From assembly GCA_000711775.1 (NCBI GenBank), contig ARYC01002037.1, positions 31,018-95,017 of the forward strand: DNA of 64,000 nucleotides, in the 5' to 3' direction. Source of the DNA: Oxytricha trifallax. Lineage: Eukaryota > Ciliophora > Spirotrichea > Sporadotrichida > Oxytrichidae. The position numbers were made by a program, and so were the translations under genes. Below the pieces are notes generated by a model that saw only the letters and a list, made by a program, of their open reading frames with translations, did not search any database and had not been told where the DNA came from. Every line of letters starts with the position of its first letter. The first letter of the stretch is position 1. Positions 48,080 through 59,589 of the stretch are shown in pieces.

Positions 48080-50170
48080 AAATAGAACAAATTTAATTTA
48101 TTTGCATGTATTTTAATTTAAATGAAACTTTTTCATGTAAATATATCTTAAAACTTATAATTCATAAAAGTCAAGTTAAATAAAGTCTTTCTTGTGCATA
48201 TTATTATACATCTTAATGGCTTCTGATGAAGCTAGTCGAATTTTCTTAAACTTAAAATATTCTCGATCATGAACTATGAATTCCAAGAATTATGTTAAGA
48301 TGCTGTTGCAAAGAATTCAGTTTATCTTTAAAATACTGATCTGGCCTGACAACCTTTAAAATAATTGTCAGGCCTGACAATCTTTTAAATAATTGTCAGG
48401 CGAGGTAATTTTAGATATTATGTTCCAAAAGTAATTAAGAGATATAGAAAAGGATTTAGAACATTGTTCTAAGTATCCCTATTAAATATAAAGGGTCCAT
48501 CAATATCATATAAGATATTCAAATAGGCACCCTATAAAAGCCATTTGGACTTTATCTAAAACCAAAAGGAATTAACAATACTTAAAAGGAAACTAATAGT
48601 AAAAAATAGAAAAATAAGAAAAGCAATTATATTGAAAATCAAAAAAGTAAATTTTAAATCATTGATACTGATTATACTTAAAACCATTAAAAAAAAATGG
48701 GGGCCTGACAATTATTTAAAAGGTTGTCAGGCGAAGAAAATAAATAAAATATAAATATTAACAAAAAATAAATATTAAAGCCTGAATATGCAATAATATT
48801 TAAAGGAAAGTACAACTTACTTGACTTGTATGAAATATAATATAATGATAAAATTATTCATTAATAAATTAATTAGAAACCTTTAATATTTTAAATAAAT
48901 TACCAATTTAATTAACAGTAATTAGGCTAGATAATGATTAAATGTAATAAAGTTATTTGAAATTAAATCATTAATAATTGTAATATACTGTTTATGAAGT
49001 TTTTTAAAATTCAATAACTTAAAAAATAATGCTTTTATCAATGAAAATTTTAAATATTAAAGTTGAATATTTATTTATCCTATTTTCACAATAGTTAACG
49101 GAAAACTTAAAGTTAATATTTATTGTAAAATCGTAATGAAAAATTTAATTATGTATTTAAATATTGCCTAAAGGAATATTTTATTTAAATTAATTGATCA
49201 TTTATATTATCTTGAAAATAATCAATTAATTAAATCTAATTTTATTTAAATTTTATATAAATTTATCTTAAATTTAATGAAACTTATTATAGAAAAACAT
49301 TCAAAAAAAAGTATTTTAATTACCTTAGATGAGAAATTGAAAAGGTTAACAGATATTTGTACTACCTTTATTAATAATTAACTTAATGTTAGAATGTGTT
49401 TTAGACTATTTTAATTATATTACTTAAAAATTGATATATAGTATAATATAGAAGTTAATTCATTCATTTAATTACTCATTTTATAATCTTAAGTTAAAAA
49501 TCTCAATATATATATATATAAGTATTGAACTCTCGGGGTTTGGTCCTTATAACATAATATATCCCCATTTAAACAGTTCATTTCGTTCATTTTTAATTAT
49601 TTAATATATATTTTAATTAACTTTAACATTGTTAATATAAGTAAAGATGACTAAAACTGAAGATCATTAGTAAATCAGAGGAAGTTCTTATAAACTAAAA
49701 AGAATTATTATGAGAGAAAAGCTCGCAAGAAAAAAGGAACGCTTTCTTTTCTCTAAACTATATTAACACAGATAATACTAAAGGGTACAATAAAGAAACA
49801 TAAGAAGATTATACTATGAACAAATGGAAGAAGTATAAAATTTTTTTAAATATTTAAATAATTAAGAATGCTCTAAAATTACTGAGAGGAATTGATGAAG
49901 CTAATGTTAATTGACAAAGAGGAGAAAAACATTTTTTAAATGTAAAATTAAGATAAATATTATTATTAATGACTTCTAACTAGCTAATTTATTTATTTTT
50001 TTTAATTTCAAATACTTTTATTTTTCTTAAATTCATAAAATATTATTTAGTTATTGCTTAGAGATATAATTTGACGATTAGGTTTAGAATATCTAGGATT
50101 AAAATTGTTTATTATAATATTCTATTCTCTTATTAATCAGAATTATATAAAAGATATAAATAAATATAGA
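48080..50170. other. AT-rich spacer with one palindromic element
   Basis: No gene recognised. It contains the GCCTGACAA element (48344-48732), a short TA microsatellite near 49509-49520, and from about 49020 sequence similar to 40790-41700, the left part of the repeat unit. A 49640-49940 stretch is AG-rich but shows no clear coding motif. Confidence 0.5.
48344..48732. mobile_element. 389-bp element with double palindromic GCCTGACAA ends
   Basis: The left end has two adjacent near-palindromes, each opening with GCCTGACAA or CCTGACAA and closing with TTGTCAGGC. The right end has one (GCCTGACAATTATTTAAAAG then GTTGTCAGGC). The interior is AT-rich without a frame. No target duplication is visible, so mobility is inferred from structure only. 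Confidence 0.5.
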
Positions 50171-51052
50171 CAATTCAAAACCCCAAAACCCCTTAATGAG
50201 GTTTATAAGTGCTTTGATTTGTAGGATATAATTGGGGGTCTTATTGGGGTTAGTTGAGAAAATGCAGGTTATATGTGAATTTAATAAATATTTAAAGTGT
50301 AAGTGCATTTAATTCAAAAAAATTTAATCTACTTATGTTTATTATATCTCTTGATCTATGCTCTCTCTAGTGGGTCAAGGATGTCTTATAATGTTTATCG
50401 AGGTTAGTTTGGAGCTCTCACGATTATTATGTCTACTATGCTTAATATTTCTTTGCTGAAATCTACTTTGCTTCTTAGGTCAGGCAAAGTTAAGCTATGA
50501 TAATCCAGTTCCAAGAGAAAAAGCATTACGATTTTATTTAGCCGCCATGTTTAAATTAAAATTTAAATTCTATTATAAAGCTTTAATAACCTCAATAGTT
50601 ATAGTAACTCTGTATGAGTTGACATTGCAGTAATATTAGTTGTTTTCAAGTGTTAAAATCATATTTATACTTAGTTTACAACTAATATTTTTTCTAATTT
50701 TATGCATAATATTTTTATTCTTTACTACTAATTTAGAAAAATTAATGCTGGTACTGGTACCAATTAAATTTTGAACCATTTTGGAACTTTTCCATTAAAA
50801 CTTCAATAGTTTAAAACTAGATACTAATTAAGTTTTGTTACTATTAAATTTTTACGAATTAAATTTAAACGAATTTAGTAACCATCTCTGAAGTTTGTTA
50901 CAGCTTCTGCCAGCTTCTGCCAGCTTTCTCCACGTATCTTTACCAGGTTTACCTCCTATAAGATGTTCATATTTAATACTAAGATTTTAAACTGTAGGAT
51001 CCAGAACTCAATATATTAAAATTTGAAATTCAATAACAAGAGAAGGAGCAAG

Positions 51053-51835
51053 GATGGAAATCTATAAGTACTACAATGAAGAGGGTTGAAGCTTAAGAAA
51101 TGATCTCTAGATTTAGAATCAAGGAAGATCTCTATCGATACCTCACTTAATATAGTAATCATGTAAATATTCTTATCATTTACTATAGTGGGATTAATCC
51201 TTCCAACTATGGAAGGTACCTAAATATCATTCTTAAAAGCTACACTCTGTGATGAGAAGTTAGCTTTCAAAAACAATGAAATCAAGTTGATAGAAATACC
51301 AAACTACCCAGAGATTTCAATCACTAATCTCAATGAGGATGCGATGAAAGATGAAGGTTTGTCTTTACCTTCCTGACGAGAAAAACTATCTAATAAACTC
51401 CCAGAGAAGAGCATCTTCTTTTTTGTTCTTGCAACTTTAAGAGAGAGTTATCTTAGAGAGATCATTGATGAAGCTCATAAGAAACGCTATTCTGTTTCTC
51501 CTGATGATAAAAAAAGCAAGGCATACTAATAAGCGAGGCCTGGCTCACTCAGCTTAAGAAGCATCCTTACCCATATAGGAAGCTTTTGTTTATAGGAAAG
51601 CTTAAAACTGATATATTCAATTATGAAAGAACATGCAGAAGTTGAGAGAGAGAAAGCCATAGACTATGAAAAAGGTGAGCAAGAGGATTTATAAAGATGT
51701 ACTAAAATCAGATGAAATTAACATAGATGCAGGAGCTCGCTCTAAGAGAAGAAATATGGGTCTAAGCAAGTCATAAGAGGAAGAAAAGAAGGAGAATGCA
51801 AATCCTTTTAAGAGCTCAATTAAATGTGAATTTAT
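51053..51835 (+). pseudogene. TBE 22-kDa-type ORF of TBE-E
   Basis: After a short intron: VGLILPTMEG, then KATLCDEKLAFKNNEIKLIE, NKLPEKSIFFFVLATL and REIIDEAHKKRYSVSPDD. Frame changes near 51360 and 51515. Function unknown. Confidence 0.72.
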
Positions 51836-51844
51836 TCATTCGTT

Positions 51845-52860
51845 TAAATCTAATACGTATTTATAAACATTCATTATTCCTTCTCTTGCACAAATAGTTG
51901 ACTTATCTTTGCTTAGTTTTTTACAGAAACTTTGAATCTAGTCAACAATATCGATAAACAAGTCATGAGTAAGATGATACAGCAGCTTCTTGTAGAGAGT
52001 CTTGATTTAATCAAGTAAATTTAATTCCATAAAACTGTGGGCTATAGGGAACGTTATAAACAGGAGTTATGTTTAACTCTTAATAAGCTTTTTTTGACAC
52101 CTTAGTCTTATGATCTGAGAGGTTGTCATAAAACAAGATGATCTCTTGATCTTTTTATTTATCTCTTAGCTAATTCAAGAACTCAGTTTACTGAACTTAA
52201 TAAAAAAGTGTGGATGAATGACATAAGTTTCTAGACCTGAATCTTCACCAGTACCTGCTAAAATTTCATGGATGAAAACCTTCAACTTTTAATCGTAAAC
52301 TTCTATGTTATCATACCTCTTGTACCATGACTTATAAATAAAGGTGTTGAAGGTGAAAATAGCTTCATCAGCGTGTAAGAACTTGATGTTATTGTCTATA
52401 GTTCTCTGCGTTTAATCATACATATTGTTAAAATTATTGCTATAAAAAGCACTGTAAAAATCAATCACTCTCTTAACTCTATTGATAGTCTTGAAGGGAA
52501 TACCATTACTTTTATTAATATTGGCTATAGTTTAGGGAACTATACTCATGTCTGGGAATTTGAGATGAAACATCCCAGCTTGCAAGTCTAATGTGAAGTT
52601 TTCCAAAAATTTTAAAGTATTAGAATCGCAAAGGTAGATAATATGGTGGTGCTATGAGAACTTTTAGTTTTTTGAAGGATGCTTTCAAGAGCTAGAATTG
52701 AAATCCTAAACAGCTAGTTGGCAATGATACCTAACAGTTGATGCACTCTTATTTAATAGCTTGCTATAACTGCATAATTCAGTACTTGTTTGACTTAGTC
52801 TCTATTAATACTCCTTCCATTCATATGCTTAAGTTTTAAATCTAAACATTTCTCATCATA
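51845..52860 (-). pseudogene. TBE transposase (DDE) of TBE-E
   Basis: Minus strand: HADEAIFTFNTFIYKSW (first Asp), then IILFYDNLSDHKTK (second Asp) and NVPYSPQF-like sequence near 52030. TGAs and frame changes are present. A Val to Tyr change precedes the second Asp. Confidence 0.72.
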
Positions 52861-53110
52861 AATAGATCCTAAATTTCTTTAATTTATATTTCTCTTTAAT
52901 AAAATTTGTCTGATTTCTCTACAAATCCCAATAAGACCCCAACTACACCCTACAAACCATAGCACTTTTTAACTTCATTGAGAAGTTAAGGGGTTTGATT
53001 GTTTAAAATTTTTGAAGTTTAAGAACTAAATTTTTAAAAAAACTTCTTGAAATTCTCCTTGTTTCTTAACCTAATATATTTAAGTTATAACTAATGAAAT
53101 GTAATTTATT

Positions 53111-54105
53111 TCTCATACTCTCCAGCATGATTTTCATATTGATAGTCTTCAATCATTTAACAGATAAATTATTTAATGTATTTAGTTTGTGGGTTATAGT
53201 AAAGAACCCAATCTTTGTCATGTCCATAAACCCATGTATTTTCTGTATTGACTGGTTGAGCGAATATTATATTGAATATTAAAAATATGATATAATTGTT
53301 TTAATTTAAGTAATTTACGAATAAATTCAAATATATTTAGAAAATTATAATGATAAAGCTCTATTTATCTGGTCTATACTTATGACCATGTTTCCCAACG
53401 AAAAAGAATTGATGCAGAGGTGCACTCCAACCTGGCATTCCACTGCCCACTTAACCTAATTCCACTCCTTGCATTTTATGATTTTAATTCTTTATTATAA
53501 TTTACAGTTTTTTTATTGTTAATTTATTTATTTTTATCCCAAATTTGGAACAAACAAAATCAATTTTACCTTCAAAGACAAAATAAATACTATTAATAAA
53601 ACTCTTAAATTAAATTAATTAATGTTTTAGTCAGACCACCAAAATTGAACACCTTCGTTCCTCTACTGGCTCAACCAGTTTTAACATAAATCTTTGATAA
53701 AAACCCACAATTTCATGATAAGTTAAGTTTGGAACTTATCTGTTAATTTTGTAATAATAATCAGTATTGTTAGATAGTATTCTTATAATTTCTAAATATA
53801 ATTAGTAATTATAGAGTATGAGAGAGAAGGTGGATGTTGCAGAGTAGACTATCACTTCAGAGTTCATTCAATTGAAGTTAATGGCAAGAAACTTTACAGA
53901 GAGAATTTTTATTAATCATTGCTATACTTTTTATAAATTGAATTAAAAAAATTTCTAAAATAAAATTTAAATTCAATTTGGGTCCTGTGGCTGTTGGGAG
54001 TGTGTTACTACCAAACCAGAGAATTAGAATCGGATTTCATATGCACTATAATCAGAATATATTCTGTTCCTGCAAAGAAAATGGCTGCAATATTTTAAGT
54101 TACAT
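53111..54105. CDS. Scrambled WWE-like gene, copy D
   Basis: Joined order: minus 53474-53370 (start MQGVELGQVGSGMPGWSAP), plus 53633-53679, minus 53261-53187, plus 53702-53746, minus 53164-53111, plus 53812-53908, plus 53975 onward. Pointers: AGACCA, GCTCAACCAGT, AACCCACAA, TCTGTTAA, AGAGTATGAGA, AATTT. Here the first segment is uninterrupted, unlike copy C. Product blocks: RPPKLNTFVPLLAQPV, GWCCRVDYHFRVHSIEVNGK and VGSVLLPNQRIRIGFHMHY with NIFCSCKENGCNIL. The conserved downstream TGA is shifted out of frame relative to copies B and C, so the C-terminus may be longer. Confidence 0.8.
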
Positions 54106-54109
54106 TTTT

Positions 54110-55118
54110 AATCATATTTATAGTTTACAATAAAAATAAATATCTTCTGAGATAGAAAAGATTTTATAATAATAATAATAAAACAAGAATTTCATTTTAT
54201 TAAGCAAGATTAATGATGCTATTAAATGTATTTCTTAAATTACATTTTTTAATTTATTAACATAAACCTATTTTTTTTACTTTTGATATAAATATTTTAG
54301 AAAATAATTATTTATTTAATGATAAAAACCATTAAATTCTCACAAATACAATAGTATTTTAAATTAAATTTAATTTATCTTTATCACTTATTTGTAATTT
54401 GTTCCTGTAAATGAGAGTTTTAAACATAAATCTTTTACTTTTTATAATGTTTACATATTTATTAATTATAATTTTTCAATCTAAATTGTATTTAATACTA
54501 AAACTTAATAATCTAGCATACTTTTTAACTTATTTTAATCAGAGTTTAATTTTCTAAATTGTTCGAATGACTTCAAATTTCTGAAAATTAATCATTATTG
54601 GAATAAAACAGTAGTTAACAAATATATATTAATTGAAATACGACAAATATTAAATCAAACTATATACATCCATCAATTTTTATCAAACAATCACTAATGA
54701 CTACAAAAATAAAAAAAAGATACGCATTAATATTTTATAATTTTAACAATTAAATGATTAAACTTTTTATGATGAGTATACAAATAAAAGTTATTAATTT
54801 ATTTTTTAATTTACAATTTTAATGTATAAAGTTGAAAGAAATGTATTTTATAATTAATTATTAATATTAATAAATCTAATGATTTAGTAATATATTTTTT
54901 TCATATCTTCTTATGGAGAAGTCTTGAATACTTTAAAAAAGAATAAATAGAATCTTATGAATTTGATCTTCTATAAAATTAATATTTTTACTGCGACTAC
55001 ATTTTCTAAAAAACAAATGAAAAACTTTTATAAATTTACATTAAATATCGAATAAAATATAAAGCAAATAAATGTATTTGTCAAAACATAATGCAACATC
55101 TTTATTATACAGCAGTCA
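54110..55118. other. AT-rich spacer, start of a further repeat unit
   Basis: No gene. From about 54720 it resembles 40720-40800, as though another unit of the WWE-like array began here before TBE-F. Confidence 0.45.
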
Positions 55119-55813
55119 AATCCAAAAACCCCTTAATGAGGTTTATAAAATCTTTGGATCTAGAGTTCTTGTGAGATCACTTTTCACATCAACCACACTT
55201 TTTATTGTTTCCAAAGGTAAGTCTTATTTAGTTTAATGGAAGTTCTGTGTGTTTTTCTTAAAATGTAAGCGCTCATATTTAAATTGAATTTTAAACGGCT
55301 TCTATATCTCACAGCTCATTTGATAGCTTTACATTTTTTTAAAGGGAAGTTCTTGGGTTTAAGTAAAATAAAATGAGTGTCAACTCAATAGGGAATTATG
55401 TTTAAAATGTAGTTAAGAAAGTAGCCATTTTAAGAAGTAATTATAAGATAATTTAGACCAAGTACTGATCTAGGAGTTGCACTTAGTGTAGTGCGTACTG
55501 ATTTAAGAAGTATTTATTATGTTTTGTGATTTTAATAAAGGATCTTATTCAGTACTAGCATTTTTGGAACTGCACCTAATTAAGTACTCACCATTTAAAA
55601 TTTAAAATATGGAACTATAATAGTAGAAATTGTTATCAATCTCTCAAGTTTGAAACCAGTTATCAAAACCTTCTCCATATCTTACTTAGAGATTGACCTA
55701 CTTTAGAAAGCCCAAATTTAATAGTAAGTCTTAAAGATTTATACAATTGAAATCAATAAACTTAAATATGAATAACAATTCTTAGATCTGCTAAAAGATG
55801 GAATGAATGAATA

Positions 55814-56856
55814 TTGATAAAATACGATTGAAATGGGGAAATTTAAAAATAAAAATATAACTGTAGATATATTATAATTACGCAACTGCCACATAATTGA
55901 GTTCTTAATTTCTATATAATAAATTACTAATTTGATTTAGATTTAAAATTTAATAAATTAATATAGAATAATAAAAATTAAAAAGTGGTCAGGTGGTCAG
56001 GTGGTCTGATATAGTTTTTGGTGGTCTACCGCAAATGTATTATAGATAATTAATTTAATAATTACGAATGTGTAGAACTACAATGGAACAAGCACACCGG
56101 AGACCACTACGACGGATGTTTGAATGACTGAGAGCCCATCGTGACCTTATTACTGCGCGGAGACTCAGTAAGTAATATAATAATAATGTCTCACAACCGT
56201 CACTAATTCTTCCTACAGATTCAAAGCGAGGGTAGCGAAGACCTCTGGAAGTAGTGCCAAAGCTTAATGACGAGTCGAATTCCGGGTTTCAGTCACATCG
56301 GGGTCTACACCGATACCAATCATTACATCTCTCCAAGAAAACATTGCCGATCTTAAGAAAAACGGTGATGACTCCAGTACTCCAAAGGATGCCGATCTAC
56401 AAGCACTCGGCTACCTCCACATTCTTGATGCCCTGTATGAGCTCCTAATCAAGCGCAAGAACAGTAGTATGATGCACAGCATCTGGATATACGGGCCAAC
56501 CAATACCGGGAAGACAAAAATCACTCGCATTCTAGAGGAGATATTCGTATGCGAACAGTTGTAAGAGACAGAGGAGAGATGTCTAGTGAGTGAACGCAGT
56601 ATCAGCTTAATCTACACATTCGTAATTATTAAATCAATTATCTATAATACATTTGCGGTAGACCACCAAAAACTATATCAGACCACCTGACCACCTGACC
56701 ACTTTTTATTATTTATTATTCTATATTAATTAATTAAATTTTAAATCTAAATCAAATTAGTATTAAGAACACTCCTAATTAGTGGCAGTTGTAATATATA
56801 TATCTACAGTTATATTTTTATTTTTGAATTTCCCCATTTCAATCGTATTTTATCAA
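55814..56856. mobile_element. TA-flanked inverted-repeat element with Rep-like insert
   Basis: 1043 bp, ends TTGATAAAATACGATTG and complement, TA on both sides. The terminal inverted repeats are long, about 240-280 bp, and include GTGGTCAGGTGGTCAGGTGG near the inner part and a nearly perfect 95-bp block next to the unique core. The core (about 56090-56615) is far richer in GC than the host and holds a Rep-like frame with an intron. Confidence 0.85.
56090..56640 (+). pseudogene. Rep/superfamily 3 helicase-like fragment
   Basis: A frame open from 56265 into the right repeat carries IWIYGPTNTGKTKITR, a Walker A of the type found in superfamily 3 helicases, including Rep proteins of circular single-stranded DNA viruses and their relatives. 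A GT-AG intron (about 56169-56218, GTAAGT to TTCCTACAG) precedes it. Upstream, reading frames are short and no endonuclease motif could be shown. No Walker B or motif C is seen, as the frame runs into the inverted repeat shortly after Walker A. Truncated and probably not functional alone. Other P-loop families cannot be excluded. Confidence 0.55.
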
Positions 56857-57424
56857 TAATAAAATTTAAAAGTGCAAACACAAGAATTAATTCAAAAATT
56901 TAGACGTAAGGAGAAATTCATCGCTACTTCGAGCAACAAGTTAAATATACTCAGTTAACTTTAATTCTTTGTGTAGTTGATTTGTTAATGCTAACTATAG
57001 ATGGTAAGAAAATTACATTTCTAAGAGCTATTCTTTGTAAAGAATAGAAAAAAGTATAAGAAAGTTAAGATTAAAAGTTTGAAAAGTTTAAAACAATGCA
57101 GAAAACTCAGTGATGACAATTATGATGAGGGAAAAAATTATCAATGACTCAGATTTCACAATGACTACCAACTAAGAAGCAGTTTCCAAATAAATGTCTC
57201 AAAGAAACTATTACATAGAAATACTGGCAATAATCATAGGTTATTACTTGAAGGAAATTATTCTAAATTTTTTTAAATAAAAGGCATAGCATTTATCCAA
57301 TAGACAAGAGTATACAAGGATTTAAGACAATTAAGAGATTATTACTAGTGGTGTATAAGTACCCTTATAATTTAAATAAGGATTGGAGTTTACTTCAGAA
57401 AAATCCCGCTCTTGCATATTCTTG

Positions 57425-58075
57425 TGTTTAATGATTAAAATCAAATAAATTTAACATATCACTGTTTAATACTAAAATCAAACCATCAATCTTAGTCGTG
57501 ACGTAGACGTATCTGAATGAGTTGACGTGGCAAATTCCGTGACGTGGCAGTCATGAAGTAGAAAACTCCGAAAAAACCATTCTTGCTATCACCTAGTCTT
57601 CACCTAAAATCAAGATGTCAACCAAGTTTTCACCATGGGGACAGAGCTCGTAGGATCCTACCAGAATAACAGAAGATGGAGAAAAACGCTTACCGGTCCC
57701 ACCGCTGCTGGGAAACGTAATCCCTATCCTTTCGCTGTGGTAGCTTCATTAACCTAACCCGGTGTGGGAGAAAAATCCTTATCGTTGGCTTCAAGTTCTC
57801 GTCTTCTCATTTTTGAAGGCAGAGCGTACCTTCATCCTGCTCCCTATTACCTAGGAAACTGAACTAAAGCCAGGTAACTCATCATTTGCAGGGAAATCCT
57901 AGGGTCCAGCTCACTCAAGGAGTGTACGCTGACGGATTGAACCCCGCCGACTGATCCCTAATGCGTTGCGCCCAGCAACCCCCTATCTGCCCTCGATAGG
58001 CCTTAGTGTAGTAGAAAGCTCTATCAGAAAGTCCCAAGTGGTTAGTACCACCTAGCAATTAACTTTCTAATTTAA
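57425..58075. mobile_element. GC-rich insertion with 15-bp target duplication (probable retroposon)
   Basis: A 651-bp segment between two exact copies of TCTTGCATATTCTTG (57410-57424 and 58076-58090). The interior 57490-58060 is much richer in GC than the host, with TGACGTGGCA repeated at its left. No long frame or tRNA-like box was recognised. Long target duplications and no inverted repeats fit a LINE/SINE-type insertion made by target-primed reverse transcription; the class is inferred. Confidence 0.65.
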
Positions 58076-58309
58076 TCTTGCATATTCTTGATGAAGCAAT
58101 AAAGCAAACTATACATTAAATGTAACTCCAAAACTAATTATGAAGTTATCAATAGATTTTATTCAAATAATTTGCCATCTAGAGTAAATGAACATTGCTT
58201 CTAAGGCAGCAAGAGAAGAAACTTAACAAAAGGTAACCATCAAGAGTAAGAAAAGAAAGAGAAGCTAGCACTTATAAAATACAGCTAAAAATTAAAGTCA
58301 TTTAATGTT

Positions 58310-59260
58310 TATTATCAAAAATAAGAACAGAAGGCATCATTTTAAATATGACATTTAAATTCATTGACTTATCTGTAAGACTTATTTATTCAAGTTCACC
58401 CTCCCTTTTATTAAACATTTTTGCCAATTAATTGTCTACTCACTGAACTTATTTTGGAATAAATTGCTTCTTTTCGTATGTCATGTATATTAAACGTTTT
58501 AGCAATAGTTTTTTTATATTATGACCTTTTATTATGCCTTAGTAGTATTTAATTCCATTAATCTTTGGGTTTTTAGAAAGTAAAACGCTAGTGTTATTAC
58601 AAGTTACTTACAGCTCTTCTTTGTTTCTTAAATCTTATGAACAGAAAATTATCATCGAATAGTATAATTCCTTATTTAAGGTTCTTATCTCAGCTGCTCT
58701 AAGAGCTTAATATACTGCTATGACTTTAATAGAGATATTTTTTGTATAACATAAGCTTCTAAGCCAGCATCATATACTTCTATATTACTTTGCCACTTAT
58801 ACCAAGACTTCTAAATAAAAGTGCAGATGGTAAACACATACTCGTAAGAATGTATAACTTTATATTCTGTAATACGCTCTCTGCATTTAATCATAATTAT
58901 ACTTTAAGTTGTTGTTGTAAAATGGCAGAGTGAAATACATCACTCTCTTGATACGATCACACGTTTGTAAAAGATAACATTTCATTTATAAATGTTGCTA
59001 TATATTAAGCAGAAATCTTCAACACAGGGAAATGGAGATATAACATATAGACCTATTGGTTGAAATAGAAGTTAGCCCAAAACACAATTTTTTTCAATAT
59101 GAGGAGAGTATATATGTTGATCTAAAAATTTGACTATCTCTTAGACTAGCAATTAAGATATTAATTCTATTATTCTCAAGTTAAAAAAAAGTAGAGTGAA
59201 CAAACAGTTGAGTGACTACGTTTTAAGAGCAGTATGATTCACTATATATCATATTTTATA
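58310..59260 (-). pseudogene. TBE transposase remnant of TBE-F
   Basis: Heavily decayed: a FDDNFLF-like remnant of the second-Asp region near 58640 and the N-terminal part near 58800-59000 can be aligned to other TBE copies. No intact catalytic triad. Confidence 0.6.
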
Positions 59261-59589
59261 GCACAATTTTAATAGAAAATCTAAATAATCTTCGTCATAG
59301 AAGACCCCATAAACCTTTTTTGTCTCCCATCAAATTAATAGCCCCAACTCCTAAAAATTCTCTACAAAGGAAAGAAGTAATTATAGTCTTTATTAAGGGG
59401 TTTTGGGGTATTGAGTTCCTTCCTTATGTTGACTATGTTCACTTTATTTTTTCATTTCCTTTTATAACTTCAATTATTCTTAACTGAAAATCCTCTTTAA
59501 AAAGATAAAATTAAATTTTTATTTTCGTAATGAAGATATTTTTTTTTAATTTTGTAAATCATGATAATTTTTATTTTTAATTATTTTAA

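Larger units (their letters stand above)
50176..52997 (+). mobile_element. TBE-E: internally deleted TBE with type X ends
   Basis: 2822 bp, left end CAAAACCCCAAAACCCC and right end GGGGTTTG, with ATT on both sides (50173-50175 and 52998-53000). It keeps the 22-kDa-type ORF and the transposase; the zinc-finger/kinase gene is missing. It lies in the spacer of repeat unit D. Confidence 0.9.
55122..59409. mobile_element. TBE-F: decayed TBE carrying two other insertions
   Basis: Left end CCAAAAACCCC with the type X stretch, right end TTAAGGGGTTTTGGGGT. Flanks are AAT (left) and ATT (right), so the target duplication is not exact. After removing its two passengers it is about 2.6 kb. It keeps a piece of the 22-kDa-type ORF (58140-58280) and the transposase region. 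Confidence 0.75.

Noticed and set aside
56090-56640. An intact integrated virus
   Set aside because: Only a short helicase fragment is present. No capsid gene, no full Rep and no replication origin loop can be shown.
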